64,000 nt of DNA from Edaphocola aurantiacus (lineage in GTDB: Bacteria; Bacteroidota; Bacteroidia; Chitinophagales; Chitinophagaceae): NCBI RefSeq assembly GCF_019797745.1, contig NZ_VOSI01000002.1:434001-498000 (forward strand), given 5' to 3'. Shown piece by piece: positions 1 through 9,142 of the stretch. Made by a program: the position numbers and the translations under genes. The notes beneath the pieces are model-generated. The model did not search any database. It saw nothing but the letters and a program-made list of their open reading frames with translations, and was not told the DNA's origin. The stretch's first letter is position 1; the number at the start of each line of letters is the position of its first letter.

Positions 1-1120
1 TCTGACGGTTTTCATAAACCTCCAGCGCCTGCTCCATTGCCTGGAAGATACGTTGTTTCTCCTGTGCAGAGATAAACACTACCGGCACATCACAGAAAGG
101 CTGTAAGCGTTCTTTCAGCTGCTTTTCGTAATCACGGGCAGTATTGGTTTGCTTACCCTGTATCTTGTCCCATTTATTCACCAGGACAATAATACCTTTA
201 CCCTTACGGGCTGCAAGGCTGTAAATGTTTACATCCTGAGCAGTAATACCTACTTCGGCATCGATCAGTAACATACACACATCTGCCTCATCCATCGCAT
301 TGATGGCACGGATTACAGAGTAAAACTCCAGGTCTTCGTTTACATTTTTCTTCTTACGGATACCCGCAGTATCAATCAGCACGAACTCCTTACCAAACAT
401 ATTGTAATGGGTATGGATAGAATCGCGTGTGGTACCTGCGATATCAGAAACAATAGTACGGTGCTTACCTGTCAGTGCATTCAGTAAAGTTGACTTACCG
501 GCATTAGGCTGACCAATGATGGCTATTTTAGGAATAGGATTTTTAGGATAAGCCACCTTGACCATCTGGCCATACTCATCTTCTTCCTCTACCCAGATCA
601 CATCTTCATCATTGACATAATCCTCAGGTATAAAAGAGGTAACCATATCCAGCATATCACCGGTACCGCTACCAGATGCAGATGCAATCATTATGGTATT
701 ATCAAAACCATAGGCATAAAACTCTGTTGCATCCAGCTGGCGTGCAGCATTGTCTACCTTGTTAACAACTAAAATAACTGGTTTTTGAGAGCGGCGCAAA
801 ACCATGGCCATCTCATTATCTAATTCTGTAGTACCCGCACCGGCATCTACAACAAACAAAACGACATTCGCCTCTTCAATTGCAATATGTACCTGTGTAC
901 GAATCTCTTTTTCAAATACATCTTCGGAATGGGACACGAAACCTCCGGTGTCAATCACATTGAACACTTTACCGTTCCAGTCGCAAATACCGTATTGGCG
1001 ATCACGTGTAACTCCACTAAAATCATCTACAATCGCCTTCCTTTGTTCGACCAAACGGTTGAACAACGTTGACTTTCCGACATTGGGTCTACCTACAATG
1101 GCTACCGTAAATCCTGGCAT
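1..1120 (-). CDS. der: Ribosome biogenesis GTPase Der (EngA), 3' end cut by window edge
   Basis: Double-GTPase that acts in 50S ribosome assembly. Translation from the ATG at 1118-1120 shows a first P-loop GRPNVGKS at residues 10-17, a DTGG switch, NKVD at 120-123, and a second P-loop GQPNAGKS at about 203-210. Two tandem G domains are diagnostic of Der. About 373 residues are visible; the family is usually 430-445 residues, so roughly the C-terminal KH-like domain lies beyond base 1. No other start is available close by, since the first P-loop begins only nine residues after this Met. It is transcribed leftward, away from the anchor-V gene terminator at 1208-1240. Confidence 0.97.
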   Translation of the reverse strand, partial: MPGFTVAIVGRPNVGKSTLFNRLVEQRKAIVDDFSGVTRDRQYGICDWNGKVFNVIDTGGFVSHSEDVFEKEIRTQVHIAIEEANVVLFVVDAGAGTTELDNEMAMVLRRSQKPVILVVNKVDNAARQLDATEFYAYGFDNTIMIASASGSGTGDMLDMVTSFIPEDYVNDEDVIWVEEEDEYGQMVKVAYPKNPIPKIAIIGQPNAGKSTLLNALTGKHRTIVSDIAGTTRDSIHTHYNMFGKEFVLIDTAGIRKKKNVNEDLEFYSVIRAINAMDEADVCMLLIDAEVGITAQDVNIYSLAARKGKGIIVLVNKWDKIQGKQTNTARDYEKQLKERLQPFCDVPVVFISAQEKQRIFQAMEQALEVYENRQ

Positions 1121-1207
1121 AATTTTATTTTTATAATGCTTATAAGCCTGCAAAGATACAATAAGCTAACGGAACTGCACATTTTCCTTTAATATGTGCC
1201 TGATTTA

Positions 1208-1240
1208 AACAAAAAAAGACACGCTGCGAAAGCGTGTCTT
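1208..1240 (-). terminator. Rho-independent terminator of the anchor-V gene
   Basis: A perfect 10-bp inverted repeat (arms 1216-1225 and 1231-1240, loop gcgaa) is followed on the minus strand by a run of seven T. It lies 22 bases beyond the stop codon of the gene ending at 1262. Confidence 0.85.
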
Positions 1241-1261
1241 GTGCGAAATAAAAACTATTAT

Positions 1262-2113
1262 CTACAGTTTATGAAACTTCATGATGGTTTCTTTTGTACC
1301 ATTACCTACTTTCATCAGGTAGATACCGGTACTTAATGCAGCTGCATCAGCTTTGTACTGGTTGGTACCGCTTCTGAAGATCGCTTGCTCTGTCTGCAGC
1401 ACTCTTCCGGTCATATCCATCAGCTGGAAGCTGTATTTGCCCGGAGTTGTATTTTCAATCTGTACCGTTACCGCACCGTTTGAAGGGTTAGGGAATAACT
1501 GTACACCTTTTAATTGTTCTGTATTACGAATGCTGGTAGTGGCTTCTGTAATATTAGCGCTGGTTCCGAAGTTCCACTGATCTCCGGCATCGTTAGCACC
1601 ATTACCATTCACACCATTAATAACGGTATAAAACTTAACGGTTCCGGTTCCGGCAGCAGGTGCAGTCCACTGGAATTGCGCCGCATATACTATATTACCG
1701 CTGTTAGGAGTACCGGCAAGTGGTGTAGTATGCTCCAGCAGGGTATTGTTTGCACGTGCAGCCACGCCGCTCACGCCATTAGGAGATAAAGTACCTACAG
1801 AGGTTCCGCCACTGTTGGCACAAGTCAGCTGAAAACCAAACTTAGGATGTCCGGTGCCGGTATTGCTACCCGCCAGTACAACCGTATACGTCTGTCCCGG
1901 TACATAAGTGGTTACAGGTGTTGTGCCCTCCATCAGCAATACTGCTGCGGTAGTAGCATTGTTCTGATTACCATGGCAGTTAAAACAACCGGTAGCACTA
2001 CCGGTACTGTTTGTCTGGTTACCTAAGGTACCATGTGTACCATTCTGGTAAGAAGATAACACTATAGTGGCTAACACACCAATAGAAGCAATGGAAAGTA
2101 ATTTTTTCTTCAT
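1262..2113 (-). CDS. T9SS-secreted protein with choice-of-anchor V-like domain and CxxCH motif
   Basis: Secreted protein of 283 residues. The N-terminus is a signal peptide (MKKKLLSIASIGVLATIV). A CFNCH motif, the c-type haem-attachment signature, stands at residues 43-47. It precedes a Thr/Gly-rich beta domain of about 130 residues that resembles the choice-of-anchor V family (reelin-like fold). The last 80 residues form a T9SS type A sorting domain: LFPNPSNG, then GRVL, then STGIYLMKV, ending in MKFHKL. The protein should cross the outer membrane through the type IX system. One CxxCH could bind a single haem or be a structural Cys pair; the sequence alone cannot decide. The anchor-V call is from pattern memory and is moderate; the sorting domain is firm. 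Confidence 0.8.
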   Translation of the reverse strand: MKKKLLSIASIGVLATIVLSSYQNGTHGTLGNQTNSTGSATGCFNCHGNQNNATTAAVLLMEGTTPVTTYVPGQTYTVVLAGSNTGTGHPKFGFQLTCANSGGTSVGTLSPNGVSGVAARANNTLLEHTTPLAGTPNSGNIVYAAQFQWTAPAAGTGTVKFYTVINGVNGNGANDAGDQWNFGTSANITEATTSIRNTEQLKGVQLFPNPSNGAVTVQIENTTPGKYSFQLMDMTGRVLQTEQAIFRSGTNQYKADAAALSTGIYLMKVGNGTKETIMKFHKL

Positions 2114-2317
2114 GCGTGAATCTTTGTTTATTGAAAGTTGAAAGGGTAATAAATTTAATATATTTCCAATATTACTAATAAATCGTGATTTGTCAGTTTT
2201 TTGTCACAGATTTTTTTCGATTTAAGCGGTGATCAAATTGTTGCCTGCGCATTTCTTATAAACTACCGTTAAATTTTACTAATTTTATGTCCTTATTCAT
2301 TTACATTTTTGAGCAAC

Positions 2318-4339
2318 ATGAAAAAAATTTTATGTAATCTGCTCGCTATTGCAGGCTTAGGTATTTCTGCCCATGCTGCAACAGGCGACACTACGGTGGT
2401 ACAAGCGCACAATGAAAAACAGCTGCAGACGTACACCAATTATGATACGACCATTACCTTCCCGAACGGTTCGCTCTCTTACCAGAAGATCATTATGGAT
2501 TTTACCTTAGGTAAGTATAACTGTGGCGGTAGCTATAATCCGGCTACAGCAGGTGAGACCAGCCAGGGCAAAAGCGGCTGGTGTTCTGACTGGGATTATG
2601 ACCTGCATATTATTGTCATGACCGCTGCCGGTGATACGCTTGAACTGGGCGAGGTGATTACTCCATATGCCAATACTACCCTTCCTATGTTCCCATGGAC
2701 ATGGAAAAGAAATTACCGTTATGATATTACAGATCTGTATCCTATCCTGAAAAACGGTGCAACCATCCGTATCTTCTACGCAGGCTGGTCTGGTGGCTTT
2801 ACCGGTACAACGAAATTCTCTTTCATCGAAGGTACTCCTCCGCGCGAGGTACTGGGTGTACAATCTTTATGGCAGTCTCCTGGATCTGGTTTCTCTTACG
2901 GTGAAGCTGTTTCTATCGACTCTCAAATTGTAAAAAGAACGCTGACGGCACCTGCAGGTACTACTGCTGCTACAGTACGCACTATTATGTCCGGTCACGG
3001 ATTCGGTAACCAGGCTTACTGTTCTGAGTTCTGTTCTAAATGGTACCGCCTGATGGTGAACAACCAGAACGTAGAGCAAAAATCGATCTGGAAACCAAGT
3101 TGTGGTTCTAACCAGGCCTATCCGCAGTCGGGTACATGGGTTTATGACCGTGCCAACTGGTGCCCTGGCGAGCATGTAGAGCCTTACTGGCAATCCGTTC
3201 CGGTATCGGCTTTATCAGCTCCGTTTACGGTAGACCTGGACTTCCAGCCATATACCAACGTAGGTACAACCAGTAATCCTGGTGCATGGTATAAATTATC
3301 TTCTGCTATTATTTTCTATGGTGATTACAACCGTCAGAAAGATGTAGGCGTAGAGCACATCATCAGCCCTACTACAGATGCTAACGAATACAGAAACAAC
3401 CCTATCTGTGGTTCTCCTAAAATCGTTGTAAAAAACTATGGTTCTGAAACAGCTACCAGCATTAAATTTGAATACGGTGTTGCAGGTGGTACTATGAGTA
3501 CTTATACCTATACTACCAGCCTGGCCGCTAATGCCAGCGCAGAAGTAAACCTGCCGTCCCTGGCTTCTCTGCAAACAGCAGCAGCCAACAGCATCTTTGT
3601 GGTAAAAGTATTATCTGTAAACAATGCTACTGATGAGAATCCGGATAATAATGAACTGAAATCTGAATTTGTTCCTTCTCCTGAGTGGACTGGTGGTAAC
3701 TTCTCTATCCAGTTGAAAACTTCCGGAGCCGTTTCAGGTCAGCAAAACCGTACGGACTGGAAAATTATTGATATCGCTACCGGTAATGTAGTGGCTTCCA
3801 GAAATGGTATTGCAAATAGCACTACTTATAATGATACTGTACACCTGGCTAATGGTTGTTACCGACTGGAACTGGATTGCAGCACCCTGGGTGCAGGTCT
3901 GAGAAATCCTTACCTGATTAGCTCTGCGGGTACCTTCATCGTAAGAAACCTGGGTACAAACCAAAGAATTACACTGGACAAAAACCGCGATGGCCAAACT
4001 TCTGCTTACCAGGGTAATCTGGAAGGCTGGATGGGTAACGGATTTACGCAGTACTTCACAGTAACCGGTTCTACCAGTGTATTGAAAGTGGAAAATGACA
4101 TCAACCTGAACATGTATCCTAATCCTGCTATGGATGTACTGCACATCCGTGTAGATGGCCTCTCTATACAGAAAGGTACCGTGACGTTAACCAATGCTAT
4201 TGGCCAGGCGGTGTACACTGCAGAGATGAAAGGCAATGATTTCACACTGAATACGGAAGCATTCCCTTCAGGTATCTATACTTTAACCTATAGCTCTGAT
4301 AAAGGAAGCCGTGTGGAAAAAGTTTCTATAAAACACTAA
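2318..4339 (+). CDS. Peptide-N-glycosidase F-like secreted protein with T9SS sorting domain
   Basis: Secreted protein of 673 residues. The ATG at 2318 opens a clear signal peptide; an upstream TTG at 2309 would add only three residues and is less likely. Residues of about 30-190 resemble the N-terminal domain of PNGase F, with WDYDLHI, ITPYANT, YRYDITDLYPIL and FIEGTPPREV. The next 200 residues resemble its C-terminal domain, with a SGHGFG motif, a Cys-rich CSEFC and RANWCPGE. This double jelly-roll fold cleaves the glycan-asparagine amide bond of N-glycoproteins. A CARDB-like adhesion segment and a T9SS type A domain (MYPNPAMD ... PSGIYTLTY) follow. Family assignment is good. Actual glycoamidase activity is inferred, because many relatives are uncharacterised. 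Confidence 0.8.
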   Translation: MKKILCNLLAIAGLGISAHAATGDTTVVQAHNEKQLQTYTNYDTTITFPNGSLSYQKIIMDFTLGKYNCGGSYNPATAGETSQGKSGWCSDWDYDLHIIVMTAAGDTLELGEVITPYANTTLPMFPWTWKRNYRYDITDLYPILKNGATIRIFYAGWSGGFTGTTKFSFIEGTPPREVLGVQSLWQSPGSGFSYGEAVSIDSQIVKRTLTAPAGTTAATVRTIMSGHGFGNQAYCSEFCSKWYRLMVNNQNVEQKSIWKPSCGSNQAYPQSGTWVYDRANWCPGEHVEPYWQSVPVSALSAPFTVDLDFQPYTNVGTTSNPGAWYKLSSAIIFYGDYNRQKDVGVEHIISPTTDANEYRNNPICGSPKIVVKNYGSETATSIKFEYGVAGGTMSTYTYTTSLAANASAEVNLPSLASLQTAAANSIFVVKVLSVNNATDENPDNNELKSEFVPSPEWTGGNFSIQLKTSGAVSGQQNRTDWKIIDIATGNVVASRNGIANSTTYNDTVHLANGCYRLELDCSTLGAGLRNPYLISSAGTFIVRNLGTNQRITLDKNRDGQTSAYQGNLEGWMGNGFTQYFTVTGSTSVLKVENDINLNMYPNPAMDVLHIRVDGLSIQKGTVTLTNAIGQAVYTAEMKGNDFTLNTEAFPSGIYTLTYSSDKGSRVEKVSIKH

Positions 4340-4344
4340 TCAGT

Positions 4345-4402
4345 ATTTTTAATAAATAAATGGGCCGCAGTGATTACTGCGGCCCATTTATTTATTAAAA
4401 AT
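4345..4402. terminator. Bidirectional terminator between the PNGase F-like gene and ung
   Basis: Perfect inverted repeat with 26-bp arms (4345-4370 and 4377-4402) and a 6-base loop. The GC core ggccgcag is flanked by AT-rich stretches that give a T-run on either strand. It sits between two convergent genes. Confidence 0.9.
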
Positions 4403-4412
4403 CTTATTGCTA

Positions 4413-5087
4413 CTATACCTGCCACTCGATCGGCTTCTTGCCATGTGCTTCCAGGTAGGCATTGGTCTTGCTGAATGGTCTGGAACCGAAGAATCCGTTA
4501 TAGGCTGAAAGGGGCGATGGATGCGCCGATTCTATGATGCAGTGCTTAGTCGTATCAATCAGTCCTTTCTTTGAACGGGCATTTCCGCCCCAGAGAATGA
4601 AGACGATGTTTTCTTTTTCCTGTGATACTTTTTCAATAACCGCATTGGTAAAGTTTTCCCAACCGATCTTGCTGTGAGAATTGGCCAGACTGGCTTGCAC
4701 CGTAAGGCTGGTATTGAGCATCAGCACACCTTCTTTGGCCCAGGACTCAAGAAAGCCATGATTGGGTATCTGGAAACCCGGAATATCGGTGACCAGCTCC
4801 TTGTAAATATTAGCAAGGGAAGGCGGTGGCTTTACACCAGGGCGTACCGAAAAGCAAAGGCCATGGGCCTGACCCGGTCCGTGGTAGGGGTCCTGGCCGA
4901 GCAATACCACTTCTACTTTATCAAACGGGCAAAGCTCAAAGGCACGGAATATATCCTGTCCTGCAGGGTACAGGGTTATGCCCTGTTCACGATCGTATTT
5001 GATGCGGTCTACGATCTGTTTAAAATAAGGTTTCTCAAATTCTTCTTTCAGCTTGTGCTTCCAGCTGGTTTCTATTTGTACATCCAT
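4413..5087 (-). CDS. ung: Uracil-DNA glycosylase, family 1
   Basis: Removes uracil from DNA as the first step of base excision repair in the cytoplasm. The 224-residue length is normal. The water-activating motif GQDPYHG is at residues 64-70 (catalytic Asp66). The AHGLCFSV segment follows, and the DNA-intercalation motif HPSPLS is at 189-194. All signatures of the family are intact. The start at 5087 lies 11 bases downstream of the recJ stop, so the two repair genes are probably one transcription unit, recJ-ung. Confidence 0.97.
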   Translation of the reverse strand: MDVQIETSWKHKLKEEFEKPYFKQIVDRIKYDREQGITLYPAGQDIFRAFELCPFDKVEVVLLGQDPYHGPGQAHGLCFSVRPGVKPPPSLANIYKELVTDIPGFQIPNHGFLESWAKEGVLMLNTSLTVQASLANSHSKIGWENFTNAVIEKVSQEKENIVFILWGGNARSKKGLIDTTKHCIIESAHPSPLSAYNGFFGSRPFSKTNAYLEAHGKKPIEWQV

Positions 5088-5098
5088 AGGTCTTTAAT

Positions 5099-6826
5099 TT
5101 AGGCCGAGGCTCTGATGTCCAGTACTTTTAATTGTAGCGATGTTTCATTGTTCCATTCGTTTTCATCAATGGTATATACAATATCAAAAGGCTTGTTGCT
5201 ATTGATCAGGTCAAATTTATAAGCAAGGTTAAACCCTATACCACTAATCGGTTGTGCTCCGTTCTGGTTTATTAGAAATTTGATATGCTGATCTTTTACA
5301 ATTTTGCAGGATTGCCTGAAGTTTGTCACGCTCCGGGAAACAAATACCGGGCGCAGGTTATCGGGGCCAAATGGCTCAAACTGCTGCAAAATATTGAAGA
5401 GTTTATAATTGACCTGCGACAGCTCCAGTTCAGTGTCGATCAGTATTTCCGGGCAGCGGGATTCTGTAGAAATGGTTTGGCGTACAATATCTTCAAATCG
5501 TTGCCGGAAGGGTTCAAAATTTTCCTTGCTCATCGTCAGTCCGGCGGCAAAGTAGTGTCCACCATAATTCTCCAGCAGATCGCTGCAGGATGCAATGGCA
5601 TCGTGTATATTAAAGCCGGTAACCGAGCGGGCCGAGCCGGTAATCTTATTATTGGATTCTGTAAGGACAATAGTAGGTTTGTAATAGTAGTCTACCAGTC
5701 TGGAGGCCACAATGCCGACTACTCCTTTATGCCAGTGTGGCCGGAAAAGTACCGTGCTGTAATTGTCTTTATAACCCAGATCTTCCTGGAGAATAAGTAA
5801 TGCCTCATCAGAAATGCTTTTATCGACCAGTCTGCGGTCACTGTTATCCTCATGCAGCTGAGCTGCCATTTTCTGTGCGGTGGCATAATCCTTTTCAATA
5901 AAGAGGGCAACTGCTTTATTGCCGTCATCCATTCTGCCGGCAGCATTGATGCGGGGAGCGATGACAAAGACCAGATCGGAGACCTTGAGTACTTTTTTAG
6001 TATCCACCAATTCCCGGATCACCTGTATGGCCAGGCATGGATTAAGGTTTACCTTCTCCACCCCGAAGTATGCCAGGATACGGTTTTCTCCGTTAATCGG
6101 TACAATATCTGCGGCTATAGAAGTTGCAACCAGGTCAAGGTAATTATATACCAACGACATATCCAGTTGCCAGAACATAGCCAGGCCGCTGATCAGTTTG
6201 AAACCGATGCCGCAACCACTCAGTTCTTTGAACGGATAAGGACAATCAGATTGTTTAGGATTGAGGATGGCTAAGGCCTCCGGCAAATGTCCTTCTTCGG
6301 GTAAGTGGTGATCACAGACGATGACACCAATACCTTTTTCTCTGGCATAGGCTATTTTCTCAACTGACTTAATACCGCAATCCAGGGTAATGATCAGTGA
6401 GATGCCCTGTGCCGCGCATTCATCAATAGCTTTAGTAGATAATCCATACCCTTCATTATAGCGATGCGGTATATAATAGCAGAGTTGCTCTTTGGACAGG
6501 TCTGGAGCATTGCCACGCAGAAAGTCGTATACAACAGCGACGGCCGTAGTACCATCCACATCATAATCTCCGAAGATCATGATTTTCTTTCCTTCCCTTA
6601 TGGTTTGATCGATATGTGTTATTGCAGCCTGCATTCCTTTCATGAGGAACGGATCATGCAGGTGCTCCAGCTGTGGCCTGAAAAAATGCTTAGCCGAAGC
6701 AAAATCACGGATACTTCTCTGAGCCAGCAAGCGGCATAATGATAAACTGATGTTCAGGTCTTTCTGAATACTCTGTGCTAATGGCTCATCTGTCGGCTTA
6801 AAGGTCCATCTCTTTTCTAATCGCAT
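5099..6826 (-). CDS. recJ: Single-stranded-DNA-specific exonuclease RecJ
   Basis: 5'-3' ssDNA exonuclease of recombination and mismatch or base-excision repair. The 575-residue protein carries the DHH phosphoesterase motifs: DYDVDG at 87-92, LDCGIKS near 149, and DHH at 172-174. The DHHA1 signature (GGHYFAAGLTM) lies in the second half, followed by an OB-fold tail. The length matches the family. It is the first gene of a recJ-ung pair on the minus strand, with an 11-base gap. No promoter box was recognised in the short space before its start. Confidence 0.96.
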   Translation of the reverse strand: MRLEKRWTFKPTDEPLAQSIQKDLNISLSLCRLLAQRSIRDFASAKHFFRPQLEHLHDPFLMKGMQAAITHIDQTIREGKKIMIFGDYDVDGTTAVAVVYDFLRGNAPDLSKEQLCYYIPHRYNEGYGLSTKAIDECAAQGISLIITLDCGIKSVEKIAYAREKGIGVIVCDHHLPEEGHLPEALAILNPKQSDCPYPFKELSGCGIGFKLISGLAMFWQLDMSLVYNYLDLVATSIAADIVPINGENRILAYFGVEKVNLNPCLAIQVIRELVDTKKVLKVSDLVFVIAPRINAAGRMDDGNKAVALFIEKDYATAQKMAAQLHEDNSDRRLVDKSISDEALLILQEDLGYKDNYSTVLFRPHWHKGVVGIVASRLVDYYYKPTIVLTESNNKITGSARSVTGFNIHDAIASCSDLLENYGGHYFAAGLTMSKENFEPFRQRFEDIVRQTISTESRCPEILIDTELELSQVNYKLFNILQQFEPFGPDNLRPVFVSRSVTNFRQSCKIVKDQHIKFLINQNGAQPISGIGFNLAYKFDLINSNKPFDIVYTIDENEWNNETSLQLKVLDIRASA

Positions 6827-6880
6827 AATGGTTCGGGTTTACGGTGGTGTATCAGGTTAATGAAGCTGGCGGTGCAGCGG

Positions 6881-7762
6881 TTACTGTCCGGGTATTACCC
6901 CGTTTACCGGAGCCTGTCCGTCTTTAAGCTTCATTATAGGCACCACATCCTGTACCGGTTGCCATTGAAAGTTGACCCATTTCAGTCCGTCTACCATTCC
7001 CGAAGGCACCATGGTATTGCGGCGCTGCGGCTGGTTTACTTCTGATATTACGCGATCATATATGATCATTCCTTTTTCATTATCCCAGTTCAGAGATACC
7101 TGTGCACCTTTCTGGTACTCCAGCACAAATCTTTTACTGGGCATATTATTTACGCGGAAGTAATCTCCGCCAAATGTGATCTTGTTGCCTTCGATATTCA
7201 GTACATCAACTGTTTTTGTACTAAACCCATTTCCGTTCTGATTGGAACCAAATACAAAATATAAAGGACTGCCATTCGCTGCTTTCTGCGTCAGAATGCG
7301 GTAATACTCTGCACCAAACCAGTTCTTATTGGAAAGCGGTCCGTAAAGGGTATTGCCTTCAATCTTTTCTGACATATCCAGCAGTGGGTATAATTGTCCG
7401 TCTGCTTTCTGAACGGCTCCATAATAGCGGAAGCCAGCCAGTTTATATTCAATGGTCCAGTTAAAAATGCGGAAACTCTTATCGTCCGGGCTGATGATAT
7501 GAATTTTCTTGCCCAGGCGTTCGAATGGAAATGCATAGGCATTTTCCTGTTTCAGCAAGGTGCCGAGCTGCTTTACAAACTTATGGCAGTATTCAATACG
7601 GTCTTCGTACATATAAGCCCGGTACATAGAATCGGCCGAAACAATAAGGGAATCTTCCGTTTTCTGGAATGCCTTTAACTGGTCGGCAGATAATTTCTGG
7701 GCAAAAACCGATGTCATTCCTGCAGGAACGCAGCATAACAACAGGAGTAATAATTTTTTCAT
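6881..7762 (-). CDS. Secreted protein of unknown function
   Basis: 293 residues with a clear Sec signal peptide ending near VFAQ at about residue 22. There is no lipobox cysteine, so it is probably periplasmic or outer-membrane associated. The body is mixed alpha/beta with many aromatic residues and no recognised catalytic motif. The N-terminal 60 residues look helical and charged, and the rest is rich in short beta-strand patterns (IEGNKITFGGDYFRV). I do not recognise the family. It sits alone on the minus strand between recJ and mazG, 59 bases downstream of mazG, so it could be co-transcribed with mazG. Confidence 0.7.
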   Translation of the reverse strand: MKKLLLLLLCCVPAGMTSVFAQKLSADQLKAFQKTEDSLIVSADSMYRAYMYEDRIEYCHKFVKQLGTLLKQENAYAFPFERLGKKIHIISPDDKSFRIFNWTIEYKLAGFRYYGAVQKADGQLYPLLDMSEKIEGNTLYGPLSNKNWFGAEYYRILTQKAANGSPLYFVFGSNQNGNGFSTKTVDVLNIEGNKITFGGDYFRVNNMPSKRFVLEYQKGAQVSLNWDNEKGMIIYDRVISEVNQPQRRNTMVPSGMVDGLKWVNFQWQPVQDVVPIMKLKDGQAPVNGVIPGQ

Positions 7763-7821
7763 ATCAACAAATTTCTATCACTTTCAATACGGATGAAGCT
7801 AAAAATACACTTTTTTTCCCT

Positions 7822-8586
7822 TTATTCCGCTTTTTTCACCTCATTCCACAGGGCATCCTTCTCTACAAGGCTCAATGCAGTAAAGTCAAGTGCTTTACTT
7901 TTGGCCAGGTCTTCCATCTGCTCAAAACGTGATTTGAATTTTTTATTGGTCTTTTCCAGGGCCGTTTCGGCATCGATACCCAGGAAGCGACCATAATTGA
8001 TTAAAGAGAACAGCACATCGCCGAACTCTGCTTCCTGCTCTGCTTTCGTGCCTATGGTCAAGGCCTCTTTCAGCTCGCCCAATTCTTCCTGCACCTTATC
8101 CCATACATCATCTGCAAGCTCCCATTCAAATCCTACCTGCTTAGCCTTGTCTTGCAAGCGGGTTGCCTTTACCACTGCCGGCAGCGACTGCGGTACACCA
8201 CTCATTACCGAGCGCTTACCCTCTTTCAGCTTCAGCTGCTCCCAGTTTTTCTTCACTTCCTCTTCATCCTTTACCTGTACATGGGCGTATATATGCGGAT
8301 GGCGAAACACCAGTTTATTAGCAACACCCTCGATCACATCACTTAAGGTGAATTGGTTTTGCTCCTGGCCTATCTTACTGTAAAATACAATATGCAGCAG
8401 CAGATCACCCAGCTCTTCTTTAATTCCTTTCCAATCCTCTTCTGTAATCGCATCTGCCAGTTCGTACAGCTCTTCTATAGTCTGTGTACGCAGGGTATGA
8501 ATGGTCTGCTTTTTATCCCAGGGGCATTGCTCCCGCAGGTCATCCATTATACTGATCAGGCGCTCCAGCGAATTATGGTAGCTCAT
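7822..8586 (-). CDS. mazG: Nucleoside triphosphate pyrophosphohydrolase MazG
   Basis: Hydrolyses NTPs and dNTPs to monophosphates plus PPi, cleaning the nucleotide pool and modulating (p)ppGpp in some bacteria. Starting at the ATG at 8586 (MSYHNSLERL) gives 254 residues, the usual family length. The longer reading to 8658 would run into the upstream gene and adds an unconserved tail, so it was rejected. Two MazG domains are visible: CPWDKKQTIHTLRTQTIEE at the N-terminus with EELGD, and a second ELGE/EFGD set in the C-terminal half. The upstream lipoprotein gene ends only 7 bases away, which suggests one transcription unit. Confidence 0.95.
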   Translation of the reverse strand: MSYHNSLERLISIMDDLREQCPWDKKQTIHTLRTQTIEELYELADAITEEDWKGIKEELGDLLLHIVFYSKIGQEQNQFTLSDVIEGVANKLVFRHPHIYAHVQVKDEEEVKKNWEQLKLKEGKRSVMSGVPQSLPAVVKATRLQDKAKQVGFEWELADDVWDKVQEELGELKEALTIGTKAEQEAEFGDVLFSLINYGRFLGIDAETALEKTNKKFKSRFEQMEDLAKSKALDFTALSLVEKDALWNEVKKAE

Positions 8587-8593
8587 ATATTGC

Positions 8594-9064
8594 TTAATTT
8601 TTTCTCTGTAAAGTATACTTGTCTTTAAAAATACCACTGAACGCAGCTTTTGCTGCACTTAGCCGGATAAGATGATTCTGCTCAAAACGATAATATTCTA
8701 TCCTGTTCACTTCCGGGTAGGTAACCGTTATGAGGCAGTCCGCTTCAATTTTCCAGTGGCCTGTATACTGCAAACGGTTTTCGCCCTCGCCCAAAGTCTT
8801 CTCTACACTTTCATTCTCTCTGAACTGAATACGGGTAAGGCGTAACAAATTACTATCATAACAATCGTATCCGAAGCAAGGTACATTGCCCTCAAAAATA
8901 CCGGGCTTAAACGAACAGGCAAATTGGCGTGCAACCGGCTCCGGCGGGGCTTCTACAACCGGCAAAGGCTTTGCTGCGTGCTTACCGGTTCTGCAGGAAG
9001 CCAGTAAAACCAGACACAGAAGCATGCAATACCGGTAAAAGAGGTTGCTTTTCATAGAGGACAT
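8594..9064 (-). CDS. Small lipoprotein, possibly NlpE-like
   Basis: About 156 residues from the ATG at 9064; a second ATG at 9055 gives an equally good signal peptide. The lipobox LLASC predicts a lipid-anchored envelope protein. After a Pro-rich linker the mature domain has GIFEGNVPC followed by paired Cys (CFGYDC), TRIQF and a YTGHWKI strand. This pattern recalls the NlpE/META-type small beta-barrels of Bacteroidota, but the similarity is weak and no function is claimed. Its stop lies 7 bases before the mazG start, so the two may be co-transcribed. The divergent arfB begins 79 bases upstream. Confidence 0.65.
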   Translation of the reverse strand: MSSMKSNLFYRYCMLLCLVLLASCRTGKHAAKPLPVVEAPPEPVARQFACSFKPGIFEGNVPCFGYDCYDSNLLRLTRIQFRENESVEKTLGEGENRLQYTGHWKIEADCLITVTYPEVNRIEYYRFEQNHLIRLSAAKAAFSGIFKDKYTLQRKN

Positions 9065-9142
9065 ATTTTGAGATGCTCTGCAAAAATAAGCTGATTGTTC
9101 CACATTAGTCCGTGTACCCGCTATTATTCGTAATTTCGCGAT

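Noticed and set aside
4674-5102. Long plus-strand ORF of 142 codons inside ung
   Set aside because: It is antisense to a complete uracil-DNA glycosylase and shows no family pattern or signal peptide.
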